Shown one piece after another: positions 15,119 to 23,617 of a DNA stretch of 50,036 nucleotides (positions are counted from its first letter, which is position 1; each line of letters starts with the position of its first letter). The position numbers and the translations under genes were made by a program. The notes beneath the pieces were generated by a model. That model did not search any database, had not been told where the DNA came from, and was given only the letters and a program-made list of their open reading frames with translations. Source of the DNA: Leptospirillum sp. (GTDB lineage Bacteria > Nitrospirota > Leptospirillia > Leptospirillales > Leptospirillaceae); contig DAHUYM010000011.1 of NCBI GenBank assembly GCA_027315205.1, forward strand, positions 1 through 50,036, written 5' to 3'.

Positions 15119-15943
15119 ATGACCGCGGACCCGTCCTCTCGAAACCTCCGGCGGTCTTTGGGAATCGTCGCCGTCGGTTTGCTGGGAATCCTCATCATCC
15201 TGTCCGTCCTGCCGGAAAGCGTGACGGGGCTGGATCCTGTCCGTCAGGATACACGTCTCGTCCTGGCACCTCCGGGAACGGAAAACCACCTTCTGGGATG
15301 CGATTTCCTGGGTCGCGACAATCTGGCCCGCCTCATCAAGGGCTCGGGCGTCTCTCTTGCGATCGGCCTGTCCGTCGGCATTCTTTCGACCCTCTTCGGA
15401 ATGCTCTGGGGTCTTTTTTCCGGGTATGCAGGGGGCTTCTCTGACCTGTTCCTCATGCGGGTGCTCGAGGTCTGGTATGCGTTGCCGGAACTCCTGATCG
15501 CGACGATCCTGATGCTCGTCCTCGGCCATGGGATCGTGGCTGTGATCGTGGCCTTGAGCATCGGCGGTTGGATGGGGGTGGCGCGCGTCGTCCGGGCGGA
15601 AACCCTCAAGATACGCGAACAGGCTTACCTCGAAGCCGCCAGGTCCATCGGTGTTCCCCCGGCCCGCCTTCTGTCCCGGCATTTTCTTCCGAACCTGGTC
15701 CCGGTTCTCCTGGTCCTTCTTCTTTTCCGCATACCGGGAGGTATCCTTGGCGAATCGACGCTCAGTTTCCTCGGCCTTGGACTCTCGCCTCCCGCATCCA
15801 GCTGGGGAACGCTGGTCAACGAAGGATGGAAAGCCCTTCCCCTGGCCCCATGGGTTCTCGCGTTCCCGGCCCTGATGATCGTCCTGGCCCTTCTGGCGTT
15901 CCAGTGGACAGCGGAGCGCGCCGGCGAAAGGTGGTCCCGGTGA
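15119..15943 (+). CDS. ABC transporter permease, dipeptide/nickel type (DppC-like)
   Basis: A 274-residue inner-membrane permease with about six helices. An N-terminal helix is followed by the characteristic HLLGCDFLGRDNLARLIKG block of DppC/OppC. The EAA loop EAARSIGVPPARLLSRHFLPN contacts the ATPase, and the ending ESTLSFLGLGLSPPASSWG is diagnostic for this subfamily. The next gene encodes the DppB-like partner and overlaps it by GTGA. No substrate-binding protein or ATPase gene is nearby, so the transported compound (peptide, nickel or other) is unknown. Confidence 0.92.
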   Translation: MTADPSSRNLRRSLGIVAVGLLGILIILSVLPESVTGLDPVRQDTRLVLAPPGTENHLLGCDFLGRDNLARLIKGSGVSLAIGLSVGILSTLFGMLWGLFSGYAGGFSDLFLMRVLEVWYALPELLIATILMLVLGHGIVAVIVALSIGGWMGVARVVRAETLKIREQAYLEAARSIGVPPARLLSRHFLPNLVPVLLVLLLFRIPGGILGESTLSFLGLGLSPPASSWGTLVNEGWKALPLAPWVLAFPALMIVLALLAFQWTAERAGERWSR

Positions 15944-16851
15944 AGCGTCTCGCGTACCGGTTGGTCGGTTCGGTCATCCTCGTCTGGTCGGTCTTCACCC
16001 TGACCTTCTTCCTCTCCCGTCTCGCCCCTGGGAACCCATTCCAGGGGGATCGGAAACTGCCCCCCGAAATCATGCGTACGCTCCTGTCCTATTATCACCT
16101 CGACCGGCCATTGCCCGTGCAGTATTGGGAAGCGCTGAAAAAGACGGCCGAAGGGGACTGGGGGAGTTCATTCAAGAATCCGGGGGTCTCCGTTTCGGAT
16201 GTGATCGGGAAAGCGCTCCCCGTGTCGATAACCCTGGGGAGTGTCGCCTTTTTCGCGTCGTTAGTGATTGCCCTTTCGCTCGGGCTGTGGATCGCCCGTT
16301 CGAAAGAGCCGATGACATCGGTTCTCAGGAGCCTGACCTCTGTCTGGGTCGCGCTTCCCTCGTTCCTCCTGGCGTCCGTTCTCATCGAGTTCCTTGCGGT
16401 GAAGCTCCCCTTATTTCCTCCGGCCCTGTGGGAAGGATGGCGTTCGATCGTTCTTCCGGCGCTCGCGATGTCGATCGCCCCGGCCGGGTATCTGGCCAGG
16501 ATATTCGCGACATCCCTGAAAGACACCTTCCAGAGCCCGTTCTACCAGGCGGCGAGGGGACGGGGCATCTCGTCCTTCCGGCTCGTCGTCGCCCATGGTG
16601 TGGCTCCGTCGCTGAATGCCGTGGTCGCCATCCTCGGACCGCTCTCGGCTTCGTTTCTGACCGGTTCGTTCGTCGTGGAATCGATCTTCGCTATCCCGGG
16701 GATCGGACGGGTGTTCGTCCTGTCCGTCATGAACCGGGATTATCCCCTGATCATGGGGACGACGCTCGTCTATACGTTTCTTCTGGTGGGGATGACCCTG
16801 GTGGGAGATGTCTTGGGAGAGTGGCTCGACCCGAGGGTCCGTGCGATTTAG
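15940..16851 (+). CDS. ABC transporter permease, dipeptide/nickel type (DppB-like)
   Basis: A 303-residue permease with the DppB signature at its N-terminus (first helix, then LSRLAPGNPF), a periplasmic loop with YHLDRPLPVQYW, the EAA loop QAARGRGISSFRLVVAHGV, and the ending VESIFAIPGIGRVFVLSVMNRDYPLI-like block. The GTG start overlaps the DppC stop as GTGA and has AAAGGTGG upstream. The C-before-B order is the reverse of the usual dppBC order. It presumably pairs with the DppC-like protein; ATPases must be encoded elsewhere. Confidence 0.92.
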   Translation: MKRLAYRLVGSVILVWSVFTLTFFLSRLAPGNPFQGDRKLPPEIMRTLLSYYHLDRPLPVQYWEALKKTAEGDWGSSFKNPGVSVSDVIGKALPVSITLGSVAFFASLVIALSLGLWIARSKEPMTSVLRSLTSVWVALPSFLLASVLIEFLAVKLPLFPPALWEGWRSIVLPALAMSIAPAGYLARIFATSLKDTFQSPFYQAARGRGISSFRLVVAHGVAPSLNAVVAILGPLSASFLTGSFVVESIFAIPGIGRVFVLSVMNRDYPLIMGTTLVYTFLLVGMTLVGDVLGEWLDPRVRAI

Positions 16852-16863
16852 GTTTTTCGAACT

Positions 16864-17907
16864 CTATCTCAGGTCTTTCCGGAACGGTGCCCAATCGGAA
16901 GGCACGGTGCGGACAAGAAGATTTTTTACGGGTGTCGGGACTTCCTGCGGTGGAAATTCCTCGATGAACGCCTGGAAGGTCGGTACGGAAAAGTCCTTTT
17001 CTTCTCCGAAAAATCGTCGGATCCGGACGGCGGCCCGGAATACGGCCGGGGCCAGGTTCGAATTCCATCGGGTCTTGCTCTGGCGGCCTTCGGTTTTCGA
17101 GACAGGACGGAAGAGCTCGATCCCTTTCTGGTACAGGAGTTTCCGGCGCCGGCTCGTGAAGACCGGGCTCTCGGCCGCTGCGGAGCCTCCGGAACGTGCA
17201 AAACGCGGAATGTCCATGGCATAGATCCAGAACGAAAGGGCTTCGCGGTCGTCCGGGTCCAAAGACAACCGGTCGGCGATCTGTTCGGTCTGATGGGCCA
17301 GCTTGCTCATGAACCCGAACGGCTCCTTCAGGACCCGTTCGAAGACCCGGGCCATGATCAGGATCTCGTTCTCCGTCAGGGTGGCGTAGAGGGCGATCCA
17401 GTCCTGGAGGGTGATCGTCTGGTTCAGGAGGGACTCGAGGGTGAGGATCGGTTGTCCGGTGATCTGGCCGGCCCTTCCCGTGATCCTGGAGGTTCCCATC
17501 AAGTCCTGGTCCGTATGCCCGCCGACCCCGATCGAGCTGATACCGGCAAAGACATCCGGGTTTGGGCCCTTCGTGGCCGCCGGGCCTTTCGAATACTGGT
17601 CGAGCAGTCTCCGGGCCAGGATCGCTCCGCCTTCTTCGGTGGTTTCCGGAAGCAGGAGGAGAAGCCTGCCGGGATCGGACTCGAGGATGAAGTCGGTATT
17701 CCTGAGGTGCGAGATAAAGAATTCGATGACGGTGTCGCCCCCCTTGGAGGACGCTGGAGCCGCCCCCCTGGGGTAGACGGCATCGAGCGTCATAAGGGAG
17801 AGGGCCCTCCCATAGCGGAAAGCTCTCAGTATTTCACGCGCCAGATCGGGAAAACGGCTTGAACCGGCGGCGGGGCTTGTCGCCCCCGAACGACTTTGAC
17901 GCGCCAT
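16864..17907 (-). CDS. Unknown protein with a divergent GGDEF-like N-terminal region
   Basis: A 347-residue soluble protein. Residues 20-150 have the spacing of a diguanylate cyclase core (AFRYGRALSLMTLDAV, then FFISHLRNTDFILESDPGRLLLLLPET and a helix-strand ending AGISSIG), but the GGDEF tetrad itself is absent and replaced by DPGRLLLLLPE. The rest is helical and unrecognised. GAGGAG precedes the ATG. If the fold is right, it is a catalytically dead GGDEF relative that could bind nucleotide or protein. It is monocistronic, convergent with the permease genes and divergent from the PLP enzyme. Confidence 0.6.
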   Translation of the reverse strand: MARQSRSGATSPAAGSSRFPDLAREILRAFRYGRALSLMTLDAVYPRGAAPASSKGGDTVIEFFISHLRNTDFILESDPGRLLLLLPETTEEGGAILARRLLDQYSKGPAATKGPNPDVFAGISSIGVGGHTDQDLMGTSRITGRAGQITGQPILTLESLLNQTITLQDWIALYATLTENEILIMARVFERVLKEPFGFMSKLAHQTEQIADRLSLDPDDREALSFWIYAMDIPRFARSGGSAAAESPVFTSRRRKLLYQKGIELFRPVSKTEGRQSKTRWNSNLAPAVFRAAVRIRRFFGEEKDFSVPTFQAFIEEFPPQEVPTPVKNLLVRTVPSDWAPFRKDLR

Positions 17908-18094
17908 AACATCAACTCCTCATGCTGGAAAACCGGGATGCAGCCCCGCACTCGTGATAATTTAGGGCAATCTGAATGAGTGTGGTTTTTTGATTATGGA
18001 ACAGTTTCACCGAGTTGAAAAGAGTTACAACCCGAGTTGGAATCCGTTTTTTTATATCGATCAAAATTAATGATATTTATTGAAGGGAGAATCG

Positions 18095-19294
18095 GTGCTG
18101 TATAAAGAGGAAGGTCCAGGGGATGTTTCCCCGGAAACGAAGGCGATCCACGTCCGACATGTATCCGACCCCGCCCGCGCGTTGACTCCGCCCCTCTACC
18201 AGACATCGACATTCACATTCCCTGATATGGAAACGGCGGATCGTGTCCTCAAGGGAGAGGAAAAGGGGTTCGTCTATTCCCGTGGCGGAAACCCGACCGT
18301 GGCGCAGTTCGAATCGGCCCTCTCGGAGCTGGAAGGCGGGGAGGCGTCACGGGCGTTCGCTTCGGGGATGGGAGCGATATCGGCGCTCCTGATCCACCTG
18401 GCGAAAGGAGGGCGTTCGGTCATCGTGCCGAAGTACCTCTACATCGGGACCCGGGCCTTCGTCCAGAAGTTCCTGATCCCCTGGGACATCCCGGTCCATT
18501 GGTTCGACCCGAGAGACCCGTCCTGGACGGACTCCATGCAGGGTCTCCTGGCCGGGAACGCCGGAGCGGTCTTCGTCGAAACCCCTTCCAACCCGACGTT
18601 GGACATCATCGACCTGTCCCTTCTGGCGCGGCTGTGCCGGGAAGCGAACGTTCCCCTCGTGGTCGACAACACCTTCGCAAGTCCCGTTCTCCAGAGACCC
18701 ATCGCCTTCGGGGCGTCCGTCGTGGTCCACAGCGCAACGAAATACCTGGGGGGTCATGGGGACCTCCTCGGAGGGGTCCTGACCGGCCCGGCGGAGATCG
18801 TGTCCAAGGTGGCTTCGGACGAAGGCAGCTTTCTCGGGGCGACGCTGTCGCCCTTCAATGCCTGGCTGATCCTCCGGGGAATCAAGACACTCCATATCCG
18901 TATGCAGGCGCATTGCGACAGGGCCGAGGAAATCGCCTCCTTTCTTGCCGGCCATCCGAAGGTCTGTTCGGTCCGTTACCCGGGCCTCGCCGGTCACCCG
19001 GGCCACGATACGGCCCGCAGGCAAATGCGGCGTTTCGGGGGTATGCTCTCTTTCGAGCTCGCGTCTTCCGTCGAGGCCCGGCGCGTGGCAAACCGGCTCG
19101 AGATCTTCCAGATCGGCGTCAGTCTGGGGGATCCGGGAAGCCTGATCGAGCATCCGTGGTCGATGAGCCACCGCCTTTTGTCGGAAGCGGACCGGCTGTC
19201 ATCCGGGGTTACGCCGGGTCTCCTCCGGATGTCCGTGGGGCTGGAAGGCCTGACGGACCTCGTCAGGGATCTCGACAGGGCCCTTTCCTCCTGA
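18095..19294 (+). CDS. Trans-sulfuration PLP enzyme (cystathionine gamma-synthase / gamma-lyase / methionine gamma-lyase family)
   Basis: A 399-residue Cys/Met-metabolism PLP enzyme. PLP-phosphate contacts YSR (about 61-63) and the SGMGA loop, D191 in VVDNTFASP and the Schiff-base lysine K216 in HSATKYLGGHGD are all present, as is the C-terminal SLGDPGSLIEHP block. The position of the MGL active cysteine reads LYIGTRAF, without Cys, so methionine gamma-lyase activity is less likely than synthase or gamma-lyase activity. GTG 18095 is selected because AAGGGAG precedes it; an in-frame TTG at 18080 has no such site. The exact reaction cannot be settled from sequence alone. Confidence 0.9.
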   Translation: MLYKEEGPGDVSPETKAIHVRHVSDPARALTPPLYQTSTFTFPDMETADRVLKGEEKGFVYSRGGNPTVAQFESALSELEGGEASRAFASGMGAISALLIHLAKGGRSVIVPKYLYIGTRAFVQKFLIPWDIPVHWFDPRDPSWTDSMQGLLAGNAGAVFVETPSNPTLDIIDLSLLARLCREANVPLVVDNTFASPVLQRPIAFGASVVVHSATKYLGGHGDLLGGVLTGPAEIVSKVASDEGSFLGATLSPFNAWLILRGIKTLHIRMQAHCDRAEEIASFLAGHPKVCSVRYPGLAGHPGHDTARRQMRRFGGMLSFELASSVEARRVANRLEIFQIGVSLGDPGSLIEHPWSMSHRLLSEADRLSSGVTPGLLRMSVGLEGLTDLVRDLDRALSS

Positions 19295-19312
19295 CGGCCG
19301 CCGGGCCGTTCC

Positions 19313-19747
19313 TCAGGAAGGCCCAGAAGCGGGGTGGACTGTCCCGGCTCCCCAGTGGAAAACCAGGTTCTCGCCCGTCATCGCCGTGCCCAGGAGGAGG
19401 ATCAGCAGGCATCCGTCATAGAGCCAGCGATGCCGCCAAGTCCCGTCGGAGGCCCTTCGGAAACGGAACCACAGCCCGCCCGCGAACACGAGGGCCAGAG
19501 TTTCGTGAACCCATCCGGATATGAAGCGGGTCCCGGGGAATTGATGGGCCTTGTCCCAGGCCAGGGCCAGCCACCCGGTTGAAATCGCCACGATCGCGGC
19601 GACCAGGAGAAGTTCGAGCAGGGCGTCGCGCGTTACCCTTTCTCCGGCCCTGCCGGCCTTCGAATAAAATTGCCGGAATGTCCAGAGAACCCCCAGGGCC
19701 ACGGTGAAATGGACGACGATCGGATGGAGGTGGGCGATCGAAATCAT
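19313..19747 (-). CDS. DUF2231-like four-helix membrane protein
   Basis: A 144-residue inner-membrane protein with four hydrophobic helices and the DUF2231 start HLHPIVVHFTVALGVLW, whose histidines could bind heme or metal. Later helices carry GWVHETLALVFAGG and LYDGCLLILLLGTAMTGENLVFHWG. Related proteins occur beside cytochromes and heme proteins. The ATG at 19747 has AGGAAGGG upstream; an upstream extension of the frame has no membrane or domain content. A perfect dyad (19795-19820) lies in its promoter region, suggesting specific regulation. Confidence 0.78.
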   Translation of the reverse strand: MISIAHLHPIVVHFTVALGVLWTFRQFYSKAGRAGERVTRDALLELLLVAAIVAISTGWLALAWDKAHQFPGTRFISGWVHETLALVFAGGLWFRFRRASDGTWRHRWLYDGCLLILLLGTAMTGENLVFHWGAGTVHPASGPS

Positions 19748-19794
19748 AGAGGGCCCTTCCTTAAAAAATACATAATTGTCTGTCACGCGACAAA

Positions 19795-19820
19795 CAGGAA
19801 TGACATTTTTGTCATTCCTG
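19795..19820. promoter_or_regulatory. Perfect gapped palindrome upstream of the DUF2231 gene
   Basis: CAGGAATGAC (19795-19804) and GTCATTCCTG (19811-19820) are perfectly complementary arms with a 6-base T-rich spacer, 48-73 bp before the DUF2231 start. A second short dyad (TTGTC...GACAA) lies between it and the gene. The arm length and spacing fit a dimeric repressor or activator site. It could instead form an RNA hairpin. No regulator is identified. Confidence 0.5.
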
Positions 19821-19921
19821 AGGCTTCGACGGGTTTCCGACGGGAAGGTTCCCGGACCGCTTTCGGCTCCCCGACCGGCGATTCCGTCCCTGGCATCGAA
19901 ATTGATATAAGAACGCGACTG

Positions 19922-20174
19922 ATCATTCAATGATTGGTTTGTACGTACCAGGCTTCCCTTCCGGAACGACGCTGTTCCGAACTCTCTCCGCCGAGAAAGC
20001 CCCTTTTAATACTCATTGATGAGATCCGGGATCGCTCCCGGTGAAATTTCTCGCTGCATTTCTCAGTCATCTGGCGAAACGCGCTGGTTTTCCGTCGGCC
20101 AACCGGCCAATGGATCTTGACTCGGACTGCATTCACGATTTGAGTGCGCTGGGCACTCCCAGAAACTGAGTTTC
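19922..20174 (+). other. Hairpin-rich upstream/leader region of the porin-ammonium transport cluster
   Basis: The 459-bp gap between the DUF2231 start and the porin holds no gene I can support. It has a series of short perfect inverted repeats: ATCATT-1-AATGAT (19922-19934), CGGAAC-6-GTTCCG (19962-19979), CTCAT-2-ATGAG (20012-20023), CCGGGA-4-TCCCGG (20026-20041), GGCC-4-GGCC (20097-20108), CTGGG-4-CCCAG (20149-20162) and GAAAC-3-GTTTC (20162-20174). The last two abut about 35 bp before the start codon. They may form a structured 5' leader or binding sites. No known riboswitch class or clear sigma54 promoter was recognised. Confidence 0.4.
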
Positions 20175-20206
20175 ATCTTCTTTAACATTATTTTTAAGGA
20201 GAAGAC

Positions 20207-21592
20207 ATGGAAGCAAAGCAAAATCGCTTTCTCCGGCGACTGATGGGGCTGACTCTAGCCACGGTCCTGTCCGGGGGACCCCTTTTAATGACATCTCCGA
20301 ACAACGCGCTGGCCGACCAGAACCCACCGGCGACGACGACGGCCCCGGCTCCCGCGGCGGCCACCCCGGCGCCTGCCCCTGCCGCGCCCGCTCCATCCGA
20401 TCTTATTCTTCCGACGATGAATATTCATATGAAGGGCTTCATCGATACCTACGCCCAATATAACCCGACCGACGCCAGCTATACGAACTACCGAGCCTAC
20501 GACTACGGGGCGAATTCGTTCAACGTCAACATGGCCCAGCTGAAAATCTGGCGGCCGGACGACGACGGCATCGGATTCGTGCTCCGGACCGACTTCGGAC
20601 CCGGCGCCATGGCGTCCGGTCAGAACTTCACACCCGGTTATTTTGGAATCAAGGGAACGACGAGCGGAAATACGGGTTCCATGCCCTGGTCGCTCTTCTG
20701 GCTGGAAGAAGCCTATATCAACTTGTTCGTTCCGGATACGAACAAGGAACTCGAGATGTTCGCCGGACAGTACCAGACCCTGGCGAACTTCGAAGTGATC
20801 CAGCCTTACGGGAACTGGATGGCCTCCCTGGGATACACCTTCTTTCTCGGAGCCTATACCCATACCGGCGTCCGGTTCCATTACGCGCCGAACGGAACGA
20901 CGAACCTCTACTTTGGCCTGAACAACGGCTGGAACACGAGTTTCCAGAACGACCAGGGGAGTTACTTCCAGGATCTCGAACTTTCGTATGTCGGGAATCC
21001 CGTCTCCTGGCTCAACCTGAATTTCACCGCTCTTCTGGGTCCCCAGTTCCGGAACAACTATCCCATCTTCGGGGGAGGTCTGTTTGGAGGAGGCTCAGCA
21101 GGTTATGGGACAGACACGGTTGAAAACGTCCCCACCTGGAGGAACTACGGGGCGTTTGTCGTGGAGGTGGGTCCGATCGATCACTGGTGGCTGGTTACGG
21201 ACGACTCCTACGGCTGGCAGGCGCAGGGTGCTGCCAACAACGGCGCGACGTCCCCCAATGCCCCGGCGACCTGGTACTCCAGTGAAAACTTCGTCCGGTA
21301 CGACATCTCGGACACGATGGACGTCGTGGCCCGGTACGAAGTCTATTTCGATCCGGACGGGTTCATGACCGCCACGAACGTACCGACGGCGATCAATGAC
21401 GAGTCGATCGATTTCCAGTGGAACTTCATGCCGAACGTCATGAGCCGGATCGAATACCGTCATGACAACGCGAGCCAGGCCATATTCAATACCAATGGCG
21501 GAAACGTGACGGGTTCGACGGACGTCGGAAATCACGGAGCCGGACAATACAACATGAACACCTTCGAACTCGAACTGACGTATATGTTCTAG
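20207..21592 (+). CDS. BBP2-type outer-membrane porin (OmpL-like)
   Basis: A 461-residue exported barrel. The signal peptide has its core in LMGLTLATVLSGGPLL and ends near NALA-DQ; a Pro/Ala-rich spacer (about 39-65) follows. The barrel starts with MKGFIDTYAQYNP and FNVNMAQLKIW, typical of the BBP2 porin family, and ends with ELELTYMF, an aromatic BAM signal. AAGGAG precedes the ATG. It heads a same-strand run of amtB, glnK and amt, so it may be the outer-membrane entry for ammonium or another small nitrogen compound. Confidence 0.83.
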   Translation: MEAKQNRFLRRLMGLTLATVLSGGPLLMTSPNNALADQNPPATTTAPAPAAATPAPAPAAPAPSDLILPTMNIHMKGFIDTYAQYNPTDASYTNYRAYDYGANSFNVNMAQLKIWRPDDDGIGFVLRTDFGPGAMASGQNFTPGYFGIKGTTSGNTGSMPWSLFWLEEAYINLFVPDTNKELEMFAGQYQTLANFEVIQPYGNWMASLGYTFFLGAYTHTGVRFHYAPNGTTNLYFGLNNGWNTSFQNDQGSYFQDLELSYVGNPVSWLNLNFTALLGPQFRNNYPIFGGGLFGGGSAGYGTDTVENVPTWRNYGAFVVEVGPIDHWWLVTDDSYGWQAQGAANNGATSPNAPATWYSSENFVRYDISDTMDVVARYEVYFDPDGFMTATNVPTAINDESIDFQWNFMPNVMSRIEYRHDNASQAIFNTNGGNVTGSTDVGNHGAGQYNMNTFELELTYMF

Positions 21593-21698
21593 GACGGTCA
21601 TACCTTCGGCGCGGGGGAGGAGGGCCTCTCCCGCCCGTCAAGTGCCACGCGATTGAGGGTGGCGATCCGAACGGCTCTTCCCTTGAGGAGATAGTCCA

Positions 21699-23159
21699 AT
21701 GAAACGAATGATGTCACTCCGGCCATTGAAATGGGGCGTTTTTCTGGTCCTCGCTTCGCCAGGTCTGGCGTTGGCGGCGGCCGGACCCACACCGGCGGCG
21801 ATCGCCTCCGATACGGTCTGGACCGTGGTCGCCGGAGTGCTGGTGATGTTCATGCAGGCGGGATTCGCGTTTTTGGAGGCGGGACTGACCCGGGCCAAGA
21901 ATGCCGGGCATATCGCCGTCAAGAACCTTGTCATCTACTCCATCGCCTCCCTGGTGTTCTGGGCCGTCGGGTTCGCCATCTGCTTCGGCACCGGGAATGC
22001 CCTTGTCGGCACATCGGGATGGGGGCTTAACGTTGCGGATGCGGACGTCAATGCCGTGTTCAGCTCGTTATCCTTCAGCGACGTTCCCCTGCCTGCCAAA
22101 TACCTGTTCGAGGTCGTCTTCTGCGCGGTGTCTCTGGCGATCGTCTGGGGAGGCATGGCGGAACGGACCAAGTTTTCGATCTATATCATCTTCGGAGTGA
22201 TCTTCTCCGCAGTGATCTACCCTGTCGTGGGGCACTGGATCTGGGGCGGCGGCTGGCTTTCGACCCTGGGCATGCAGGACTTCGCGGGTTCGACGGTCGT
22301 CCACCTTCAGGGGGCGGCCGCGGCCTTGGCCGGTGCGATCCTTCTCGGGCCCCGGATCGGAAAATACGGAAAGGACGGAAAGTCCAACGCCATCGTGGGC
22401 CACAATATCCCTTTCGTGGTCCTGGGGACGCTGATCCTCTGGCTGGGATGGTTCGGATTCAACCCCGGGTCGACGCTGATGGCGACATCCCCGTCGGTCG
22501 GGTATTTCTCGTATATCGCGATGACGACCAACCTTGCCGCCGCATCGGGAGCCTTGGCCGCGATGTTCATGGCGTGGAAGGTCCTCGGCGCTCCGGATAT
22601 GAGCATGGTGGCGAACGGTGCGATCGCGGCCCTGGTCGCGATTACGGCCACGTGCGCCTTTGTCGACCCCTGGGCGTCCGTGGTGATCGGAGCCGTGGCC
22701 GGAGTGATCGCGGTTTTCGGTGTTCTCATGATCGACAAGATACGTATCGATGATCCGGTGGGGGCGGTTTCCGTCCACGGGATGGCCGGCATTTGGGGAA
22801 CGCTCGCCAACGGCCTCTTCGCGACCCCGGACCGGGTCAAGCTCCTGGCTGTCGGATCCCCCGGCCTGTTCTACGGAGGGGGCTACCACCAGCTGGTTGT
22901 CCAGATCGAAGGCGTGAGTTCGGCTTTCGCGTATGTTTTCCTGACGTCCCTGGCGGTTTTCTTCGTTCTGAAGGTGACGATCGGGATCCGCGTCAGCGAA
23001 CGCGAAGAGATGGAAGGTCTGGATATCAGCGAACACAAAATGTGGGGGTATCCGGAAGTTTTTGCTCCGGCCTTCGGAAGCGGTGGAGGCAGCCCCATCA
23101 GCGAAGGCGGAAGGAATGTCGGGGTAGGTTCGGCCAAGACGGCGAAATCCGTAACCTAA
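21699..23159 (+). CDS. amtB: Ammonium transporter AmtB with cleaved signal peptide
   Basis: A 486-residue Amt/Rh-family channel. An N-terminal signal sequence ends near ALAAA-GP, followed by 11 membrane helices. The pore histidines are H202 (STVVHLQGAAAA) and H360 (SVHGMAGIWG), matching E. coli H168 and H318. The FMQAGFAFLEAGLTRAKN and FGFNPGSTL blocks are typical. The C-terminal tail (SEREEMEGLDISEHKMWGYPE) is the conserved segment through which PII blocks the channel. GAGGAG precedes the ATG. glnK follows 48 bp downstream, the standard amtB-glnK pairing. Confidence 0.96.
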   Translation: MKRMMSLRPLKWGVFLVLASPGLALAAAGPTPAAIASDTVWTVVAGVLVMFMQAGFAFLEAGLTRAKNAGHIAVKNLVIYSIASLVFWAVGFAICFGTGNALVGTSGWGLNVADADVNAVFSSLSFSDVPLPAKYLFEVVFCAVSLAIVWGGMAERTKFSIYIIFGVIFSAVIYPVVGHWIWGGGWLSTLGMQDFAGSTVVHLQGAAAALAGAILLGPRIGKYGKDGKSNAIVGHNIPFVVLGTLILWLGWFGFNPGSTLMATSPSVGYFSYIAMTTNLAAASGALAAMFMAWKVLGAPDMSMVANGAIAALVAITATCAFVDPWASVVIGAVAGVIAVFGVLMIDKIRIDDPVGAVSVHGMAGIWGTLANGLFATPDRVKLLAVGSPGLFYGGGYHQLVVQIEGVSSAFAYVFLTSLAVFFVLKVTIGIRVSEREEMEGLDISEHKMWGYPEVFAPAFGSGGGSPISEGGRNVGVGSAKTAKSVT

Positions 23160-23546
<387 letters not shown>

Positions 23547-23617
23547 ATCCATCATAGTGCGCATAAACGGCTTCGGATCGCTGAAGACGATAATCAAGCC
23601 TTGATAAGGAGAGGAAA

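Noticed and set aside
17908-18094. SAM or other methionine-related riboswitch upstream of the PLP enzyme
   Set aside because: The gap is short and AT-rich, without the stems or conserved core expected for these riboswitches.
20040-20206. Sigma54 promoter before the nitrogen cluster
   Set aside because: GG-N10-GC with the usual TGGCAC/TTGC context was sought and not found; TGGCGAAACGCGCTGG is too poor a match.
21600-21645. Terminator between porin and amtB
   Set aside because: The GC-rich inverted repeat has mismatches and no T run, so it does not clearly separate the two genes.
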